Below are positions 58,593-64,000 of a DNA stretch of 64,000 nt, one piece after another (the first letter of the stretch is position 1; each line of letters begins with the position of its first letter). This DNA comes from CAXMMR01 sp965198995. GTDB taxonomy: Bacteria > Pseudomonadota > Alphaproteobacteria > Acetobacterales > Acetobacteraceae. A program made the position numbers and the translations under genes. The notes under the pieces were generated by a model that saw only the letters and a program-made list of their open reading frames with translations, did not search any database and was not told the DNA's origin. Where the stretch lies: contig CBDAQG010000002.1 of assembly GCA_965198995.1 (NCBI GenBank), forward strand, positions 186,001 to 250,000. The letters are read 5' to 3'.

Positions 58593-59804
58593 CTCAAGCC
58601 TGATCCTCGGGTGCCAAGCGAGCAGGCTCGCGACCAGGAGCGCGGCCAGCACGGCCAGGCAGAGCCAGGCGAAGCCGGCGCCGAGCAGCACGCCGCCGAA
58701 CACGCCGCCCATCGTGGCGCCGAGCGCCGTCGCCGCGTTGAGCAGGCCGACGCTCTCCGCCCGGCGGGCCGGCGACAGCGTCACCGACAGGCGGGTGCTG
58801 GCGACCGAGAGCAGCGGCCAGATCACCTGGGTGGCGGCGAAGCAGGCGAGGATCGGCAGCACCGCGCCGTGGCTGCGGGTGGCGAGCAGCGCCATGCCGG
58901 CGAGCAGCACCGCGCGGGCGAGCAGGCCGGCGCCGAGCACCGTCCAGGGGCCGAACCGCACGTCCCAGCGGCCGACGACGCGGTAGAGCAGCAGGCTCGC
59001 GCCGACGCCGAGCGCGTAGGCGGTGGTCGGCAAGCTGGCCGCGGTGTGGTAGCCGCGCACCATCGCCACGGCGAACATCACCGACAGGCCGTTGGTCGCG
59101 GTGTAGGACAGCAGCCAGGCGGCGAGGAACCAGGCGAGGCCGCTGTGGCTGAGGCCGGCGAAGGCGCGGACGGTGACCTTCTGCAGCGAGCGCTGGGCGC
59201 CGATGGCGATGGCGTCGCCGCCGCGGGCCGGGCGGGGCGCGAGCGAGGGTCGGGAGACGACGCAGAGCGGGTCGGGCGCGTAGGCCAGCGCGAGCGGCAT
59301 CGCCGCCAGCAGCAGCCCGGCGCCGATGAGGTAGGCCGCCTGGACATGGTGCAGGCCGAGGGCGCCGGCGAGCAGCAGCCCGACGAGCTGGCCGCCGCTG
59401 CTGCAGCCTTGCAGCAGGCTGATCTGGCCGTCCCAGGCCGGCTCGGGGGCGACCTCGACGATCAGCATCGTGCCGACCGTGCTGGCGGCCGAGACGCCGA
59501 AGCCGACCGCGGCGGCGCTCGCCATGTGCTGCGCCAGGCCACCCGGCAGGGCGTGCGCGAGCAGCGCCAGGCCGGCGAGGCTGAGGCCGCCGGCGAGCAC
59601 GGCGCGGTGGGCGCGGTGGCGGTCGCTCCAGGCGCCGATGAAGGGGGCGGCGATGCCGGCGGCGGCGAAGGCGGCGTAGGTGAGGCCGGCCGCGGGGCCA
59701 GGGCGGGCGGAGAGCGGCAGGATCACCGGCACCATGCCGCTCTGCACCAGGCCGAGCAGCGCGTAGCAGACCATCCAGCGCGGCACCGCGGTGAACGGGA
59801 TCAT
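58590..59804 (-). CDS. MFS-type transporter
   Basis: A 404-residue protein with about 12 hydrophobic segments and the MFS cytoplasmic loop GAWSDRHRAHRAVLAGG between helices 2 and 3. It resembles drug or small-solute exporters. Its start overlaps the acyltransferase stop by 4 bp (ATGA), so the two are coupled. Substrate unknown. Confidence 0.88.
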   Translation of the reverse strand: MIPFTAVPRWMVCYALLGLVQSGMVPVILPLSARPGPAAGLTYAAFAAAGIAAPFIGAWSDRHRAHRAVLAGGLSLAGLALLAHALPGGLAQHMASAAAVGFGVSAASTVGTMLIVEVAPEPAWDGQISLLQGCSSGGQLVGLLLAGALGLHHVQAAYLIGAGLLLAAMPLALAYAPDPLCVVSRPSLAPRPARGGDAIAIGAQRSLQKVTVRAFAGLSHSGLAWFLAAWLLSYTATNGLSVMFAVAMVRGYHTAASLPTTAYALGVGASLLLYRVVGRWDVRFGPWTVLGAGLLARAVLLAGMALLATRSHGAVLPILACFAATQVIWPLLSVASTRLSVTLSPARRAESVGLLNAATALGATMGGVFGGVLLGAGFAWLCLAVLAALLVASLLAWHPRIRLE

Positions 59805-60898
59805 GCGGCCACACGCTCGGTGGGCGCGAGCTCGGCCGGGCGCAGTCGGAGGATCGGCTGCTCGACGAAGCGCCAGGACAGCCATGACAGCGCCAGCACC
59901 GCGACGATGCAGCCGGCCGCGATGCCGGGCGGCGACAGGCCCCAGCGCGGTCCGTAGAAGCCGCCGATCTCGAGCGCCGAGAGGTGCGTGAGGTACAGGC
60001 AGTATGACCAGGCGCTGAGACGGCGGACCGCCAGGGCGAGCGCGGCGGGCAGGCGGGTCAGCCGCAGGCTGGCCGGCAGGCAGAGGGCGAGGCCGAGCGA
60101 GAGCAGGTCGTCTTCCAGGACGTGGCGCAGGCGTGGGCCGAGGCGCGGCCACAGGCCGAGGCCGTCATTCCACACCAGCAGCACCAAGGCCAGACCCAGG
60201 CCGAGCAGGCCGATGGCGGAACGCCGGCCCGGGGGCAGCCGCGCCAGCGCCCAGGCGGCGGCGACGCCGGTCGCGATGGCGTCGAACCAGAGCGGCACCA
60301 GGTGGTCGTCGAGCAGGCCGGGCGGCGTGGCGCCCAGCACCAGCAGGCGCAGCAGCGGCGGGCTCAGCAGGAACAGCGTGAGCGCGAAAGCGAGGGCGCG
60401 GCCGGGCGAGAGCAGGCGGGCGAGGGTGAGCAGCAGGGCCGAGAACGTCAGGTAGAACCACTCCTCGACGGCCAGCGACCAGGAGACGGAGAACCATTCG
60501 TCGCGCATCGGCCAGAGCAGGTTCTGCGTCATGCTGCCATAGGCGAGCAGGTCGCCGGCGAGGCGGTGGCTGGTCGGTATCCAGAACTCCGGCGGCCAGA
60601 AGATCGCCAGCGCCGCCAGCACCAGCCAGTAGAGCGGCAGGGTGCGCAGCCAGCGGCGGACCATGAAGACGCGCCAGTCGCGCAGCCGGGCGCCGGGGCG
60701 GGCGGACAGGCGGATCAGGATGCGGCCGATCAGGAAGCCGCTGAGGACGAAGAAGAGCTGCACGCCGATGAAGCCGCCGATGGCGATCCAGCGCACGATG
60801 CGGCCGTGCGACCAGCTGGCCTCCATCAGGTGGGTGTGGCTGGCCAGCACCAGCACGATCGCGACGGCGCGGAGGAGGTCTAGGCCGAGGGAGCGCAT
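59801..60898 (-). CDS. Acyltransferase family 3 (OafA/YrhL-type)
   Basis: A 365-residue inner-membrane acyltransferase. The N-terminal GLDLLRAVAIVLVLASHTHL carries the LRxxAxxxVxxxH motif with the catalytic histidine, and GGFIGVQLFFVLSGFLIGRI follows. Ten or so helices. Such proteins O-acylate surface sugars, lipids or peptidoglycan. It is first in the pair with the MFS gene. Confidence 0.92.
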   Translation of the reverse strand: MRSLGLDLLRAVAIVLVLASHTHLMEASWSHGRIVRWIAIGGFIGVQLFFVLSGFLIGRILIRLSARPGARLRDWRVFMVRRWLRTLPLYWLVLAALAIFWPPEFWIPTSHRLAGDLLAYGSMTQNLLWPMRDEWFSVSWSLAVEEWFYLTFSALLLTLARLLSPGRALAFALTLFLLSPPLLRLLVLGATPPGLLDDHLVPLWFDAIATGVAAAWALARLPPGRRSAIGLLGLGLALVLLVWNDGLGLWPRLGPRLRHVLEDDLLSLGLALCLPASLRLTRLPAALALAVRRLSAWSYCLYLTHLSALEIGGFYGPRWGLSPPGIAAGCIVAVLALSWLSWRFVEQPILRLRPAELAPTERVAA

Positions 60899-60927
60899 GG
60901 GGGTGGGCTAGCGTGCAAAAGAAAGTA

Positions 60928-61204
60928 AGGCCAGAGGCTCTGCCTCTGGACCCGTCACGCGAGTGCGTGCTGCGCACGACGGGGGCGGCGCCCCCAGACC
61001 CGCATCCGTTTAGGAGAACATCTTGCTTGGCGAAGCCAGTTGATTCTGCTTCCCACGGCAGCGCACTCGCCCTGGAGTCATGGATGAGGAATGGATTTTA
61101 AAGGCTCCGCCTTGAATGGGGTCCAGGGGCGGAGTGAGCCCCAAGGTTCCGACGGCGCGACGCGCCGTTGGAAGGGCTCACGGAGGGAAAGCCCCTGGCC
61201 TTCC
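60928..61204. repeat. Composite dispersed palindromic element, family A, copy 4
   Basis: CAGAGGC/GCCTCTG, GGCGGC/GCCCCC, the CTTGGCGAAGCCA block, an AAAGGC-GCCTT stem with ATGGATTTT, and at the right the GGCGGAGTGAGCCC ... GGGCTCACGGAGGG pair also found at 36211-36262. Two ATG codons in it (from 61091, MDFKGSAL) are in frame with the gene that follows. Confidence 0.82.
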
Positions 61205-63856
61205 TTGCTGACCCTGGCCCTGTGGCCCGTGCTGCTGCACTGGCCGGCGCTGACCGGGTGGTTGAGTGAGGATCCGCGCTACGTCGTCTCGGGGCTGACG
61301 GCGCATAGCTGGACGGGGAACGGGCTGCTGTCCGGGACGGTGTTTGCCGACGGCAATGCCGGGGTGACGCTGCAGGCGCTGGGGGGGTTGTCGGCCGCGG
61401 ATTGGCTGGCGGGGCGGGTGCCTTGGTGGAACCCTTACTCGGGGCTGGGCATGCCGCTGGCGGGCGAGGGGCAGACGGCCTCGTTCTTTCTGCCGTTCGT
61501 GCTGCTGCTGCGGCTGGCGGGCGGGGTGGTTTGGCTGCGGATCGTGATGCAGGCACTGGCGGGGCTGGCGAGCGCGGCGTTGCTGGGCGAGCTCGGCGTG
61601 GGCGGCGGCGTGGCGGTGGTGGGTGGGCTGCTGTTCGAGATGAATGGCAGCTTCGCCTGGTTCGGGCATGCGCCGATCTTGCCGGTGGCGTTTTTGCCGC
61701 TGCTGCTGTTCGGCATCGAGCGGGCACGGCGGGATTGGCGTGGCGTTGGCTGGATCGGGCTGGCGGTTGGGCTGTCGCTGCTGGCGGGGTTTCCGGAGAC
61801 GGCGTTGCTGGACGGGCTGTTGGGCGCGGCTTGGGCGGTGCTGCGGCTGTGGCAGTCCGGCGCAGGCTGGCGGCTGGCGGGGCGGCTGGTGGCGCGGCTG
61901 GGCGGCGGGGTGGCGATCGGGGTGGGGCTGGCGGCGCCGGCGTTGCTGGCGTTCCTGGTGACGTTGCCGCACTCGTATCTGGGCCAGCATGACGGGCTGG
62001 CGCATCCGCATCTGAGCGCGGCGAGCTACGCCATGCTGCTGCTGCCGAGCCTGTATGGGCCGCCGCTTTACGGCTTTGGCACGTCGGCGGGGGTGGCGGT
62101 CTGGTACTCGGTCGGCGGCTATGCCGGGTTGGGGCTGGTGCTGGCGGCGGTGCTGGGAGCGGTGGCGCCGGGACGCGAGGCGGGGCTGCGCCGGGTGTTG
62201 GCGGGCTGGGTCGTGGTGACGCTGGGGTGTGCGGGCGGGCTGCCGGTGTTGTCGGAGGTGTCGGAGCGGCTGCCGTTGGTGGGGCGGACGCTGCTGTCGC
62301 TGTATGTCGCGCCGTCCTGGTCGATGGCGCTGGTGGTGCTGGCGGCGTTGGCGCTGGAGCGGCGGCGGTCTTGGCGCGGGTCGGGGCGGTTGGTGGCCGG
62401 GTGCGGGGCGGGGATTCTGGTGGCGCTGGTCGGCGCGCTGGTGGCGGCGTGGCCGCAGATGGCGGCATTGGCCGCGGTGCGGCCGGGCTACCCGATGTTG
62501 GCGGCGGTCTCGGTGGGGATCGAGGTGGGGCTGGCCGGCGGCGCCTGGCTGGCGCTCGGCGCTGGACGGCGGCGGTGGGCGGCGGGGCTGCTGCTGGCGG
62601 AGGCGACGCTGCTGTTCAGCGTGCCGCTGGCTGCCGGGGTGCGCGGCGCGGGGCAGGGGGACGAGCGGATCGACGACGGAGCGGTGGCGTTCCTGCGGTC
62701 GCATCTGGGGCTGCAGCGCGTCGTCTCGCTGGGCGGCATCGTGCCGAATTACGGCGCGCTCTACGGCCTTGCCTCGGTCAACTACAACGCGCTGCCGGTG
62801 CCGGCGGACTGGGTGGCGTTCGTGCGCGGCCGTCTCGATCCGGGGAGCGACCGGGTCAGCCTGTATGGCGGCATTGATGCGTCGAAGCCGGATGGCGGGG
62901 CGTCGCTGGCGGCGTTTGCCGGGCGGGTCGGCGCCTATGCGGCGCTGGGGGTGCGCTACCTGGTGGTGCCGCGCGACGCCGAGCCGTCCGCCGAGCCGTT
63001 CGGGGCGGCGCTGGCGGGTCATGATGAGGCGGGGGCGGCGGTGGCGCATCCGCTGCTGCCGGGCGAGGGGCTGGGCGGGACGATCGCGGCGGGTCGGCTT
63101 GCGGGGGTGCGGCCCGGTTCGGTCGCCATCGGGGCGGTCGGGGTCGAGGTCGGCACCTATGGTGGGGCGGCGGATGGGGCGGTTGGGGTTCGGGTGTGTG
63201 CGGCGGCGGGGTGCGCCGAGGGTGTGGCGGGGCTTGGGTCGGCGTTGGACAACGCGCTGCTGACGGTGCGGCTGGGCTCGCCGCTGGTGGTCGGGCGGGG
63301 CGAGGCGGTGGGGTGGCGGGTGACGCATCGGGGCGGCAGCGGGCCGGTGGCGGTGTGGTTGTGGCGGGCGGATGGGTCGCTGGAGCCGCGGCTGCGGCTG
63401 CAGGCGGCGCCGGTTGGGCCGGTTCTGGTGTGGCATGGCCAGGCGCTGGACGTCTGGGAGCTGCCGGGGGCGGCGGGCTACTGGCAGGCGGCGTGCCGGC
63501 TCGAGCGACAGGAGCGTGACCGCGTGACCGCGCGCTGCGACGCGCCGGCGCGGCTGACCCGCCTGGCGCTGGCCTATCCCGGCTGGCGGGCGAGCGTGGA
63601 CGGGGTGGCGGCGCCGATTACGACCGTTTCGGAGGTGCTGCAGGCGGTCGAGTTGCCGGCCGGGGTGAGCCATGTGCGGTTTGTCTACCGGCCGCCGGGG
63701 AGCCGGTTGGCGCTGCTGGTGAGCGGGGGGGCGGCGCTGCTGCTGGGCTGGATTGGCGCTGGTCAGCGCATCAGCATTGCTTTCAGGGCGATGCGGATGC
63801 GCCGGCCGTATGGGGGGGCGAGGAAGCCGAAGCCGGAGACGCGGCCGGCCGCATAG
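61205..63856 (+). CDS. YfhO-like large membrane protein (GT-C fold)
   Basis: A protein of about 883 residues from the TTG at 61205; the frame is open upstream to 61091 through the element. About a dozen helices fill the first 500 residues, with WWNPYSGLGMPLAGEGQTASF and ELNG-like FEMNGSFAWFGHAPIL, the signature segments of YfhO-type membrane proteins; a soluble domain follows with LTRLALAYPGWRASVDG and a last helix. YfhO proteins are implicated in lipoteichoic or surface-polysaccharide glycosylation. The last 94 bp overlap the convergent aldehyde dehydrogenase gene, so its C-terminus (RMRRPYGGARKPKPETRPAA) is probably non-native. Confidence 0.82.
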   Translation: MLTLALWPVLLHWPALTGWLSEDPRYVVSGLTAHSWTGNGLLSGTVFADGNAGVTLQALGGLSAADWLAGRVPWWNPYSGLGMPLAGEGQTASFFLPFVLLLRLAGGVVWLRIVMQALAGLASAALLGELGVGGGVAVVGGLLFEMNGSFAWFGHAPILPVAFLPLLLFGIERARRDWRGVGWIGLAVGLSLLAGFPETALLDGLLGAAWAVLRLWQSGAGWRLAGRLVARLGGGVAIGVGLAAPALLAFLVTLPHSYLGQHDGLAHPHLSAASYAMLLLPSLYGPPLYGFGTSAGVAVWYSVGGYAGLGLVLAAVLGAVAPGREAGLRRVLAGWVVVTLGCAGGLPVLSEVSERLPLVGRTLLSLYVAPSWSMALVVLAALALERRRSWRGSGRLVAGCGAGILVALVGALVAAWPQMAALAAVRPGYPMLAAVSVGIEVGLAGGAWLALGAGRRRWAAGLLLAEATLLFSVPLAAGVRGAGQGDERIDDGAVAFLRSHLGLQRVVSLGGIVPNYGALYGLASVNYNALPVPADWVAFVRGRLDPGSDRVSLYGGIDASKPDGGASLAAFAGRVGAYAALGVRYLVVPRDAEPSAEPFGAALAGHDEAGAAVAHPLLPGEGLGGTIAAGRLAGVRPGSVAIGAVGVEVGTYGGAADGAVGVRVCAAAGCAEGVAGLGSALDNALLTVRLGSPLVVGRGEAVGWRVTHRGGSGPVAVWLWRADGSLEPRLRLQAAPVGPVLVWHGQALDVWELPGAAGYWQAACRLERQERDRVTARCDAPARLTRLALAYPGWRASVDGVAAPITTVSEVLQAVELPAGVSHVRFVYRPPGSRLALLVSGGAALLLGWIGAGQRISIAFRAMRMRRPYGGARKPKPETRPAA

Positions 63857-64000
63857 ACGCCGCGGGCGTGGGAGAAGCGCTTGAAGCCGTCATGGCCATG
63901 ATAGGCGCCGATGCCGGAGGCGCCGACGCCGCCGAAGGGCAGGTCGTCCTGGATGCAGTGCATGAGCACGCTGTTGACGGCGACGCCGCCGGAGAGCGTG
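63763..64000 (-). CDS. Aldehyde dehydrogenase, coniferyl-aldehyde type, C-terminal end (5' cut by window)
   Basis: Seventy-nine residues of an ALDH C-terminus: TLSGGVAVNSVLMHCIQDDLPFGGVGASGIGAYHGHDGF, with the conserved LPFGGVGASG, then FKRFSHARGVY. This is the coniferyl-aldehyde dehydrogenase subgroup (CalB-like), which lacks the longer tail of other ALDHs. The catalytic cysteine and NAD site are outside the window. The 3' end overlaps the YfhO-like gene by 94 bp. Confidence 0.93.
   Translation of the reverse strand, partial: TLSGGVAVNSVLMHCIQDDLPFGGVGASGIGAYHGHDGFKRFSHARGVYAAGRVSGFGFLAPPYGRRIRIALKAMLMR

Overview
The window is about 64 kb of GC-rich DNA that reads like an alphaproteobacterium of the order Rhodospirillales, most likely Acetobacteraceae. 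That placement rests on the overall gene style (OprB porin, Urt-type amide transporter, DUF1285, DUF4159, MoxR/DUF58 genes, S53 peptidase) and on base composition; I cannot test it with a marker gene. No rRNA, tRNA, CRISPR array or complete IS element was seen.

Region 1 (1-29 kb) is a metabolic and cytoskeletal island. It holds three large FtsZ/tubulin-superfamily proteins (2436-4028, 15656-17182, 17615-19312). They are interleaved with a short-chain amide system: aliphatic amidase AmiE, a five-gene UrtABCDE-type ABC importer, and the amide sensor AmiC with its ANTAR antiterminator AmiR. The same island has a CbbQ/NorQ-like AAA+ ATPase with a CbbO/NorD-like VWA partner, a cobalt/nickel set (RcnR-like repressor, CobW-type GTPase, CbtAB transporter), a peroxiredoxin and a thioredoxin-like 2Fe-2S ferredoxin, and ends with an OprB porin. 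The likely logic is outer-membrane entry, ABC import, hydrolysis to acid plus ammonia, and control by AmiC/AmiR. The tubulin-like proteins and the AAA+/VWA pair have no established role here and are the best candidate for an undescribed system.

Region 2 (27.6-42.8 kb) is ordinary accessory and housekeeping content: a frameshifted membrane-protein gene, a glycosyltransferase/PhyH pair, ferritin-like YciE, a DyP peroxidase with a beta-propeller partner, HU, GlsB, an esterase, prs and a CCA-adding enzyme. A PIN toxin and its likely antitoxin are split by about 1 kb of AT-rich foreign DNA carrying a truncated HlyD gene.

Region 3 (42.8-64 kb) has NUDIX and DUF1285 genes, then a MoxR-DUF58-DUF4159-VWA/GATase-like operon, TspO, an ankyrin protein, a Rieske oxygenase, an SDR enzyme, a sedolisin, a homoserine acetyltransferase-like hydrolase, an MFS transporter, an acyltransferase, a large YfhO-like membrane protein and the end of an aldehyde dehydrogenase.

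Two families of dispersed intergenic palindromic elements (A and B) and many short in-frame minisatellites (12-30 bp units) run through regions 2 and 3. They extend or reshape protein ends, create false start codons and sit at stop/start junctions.
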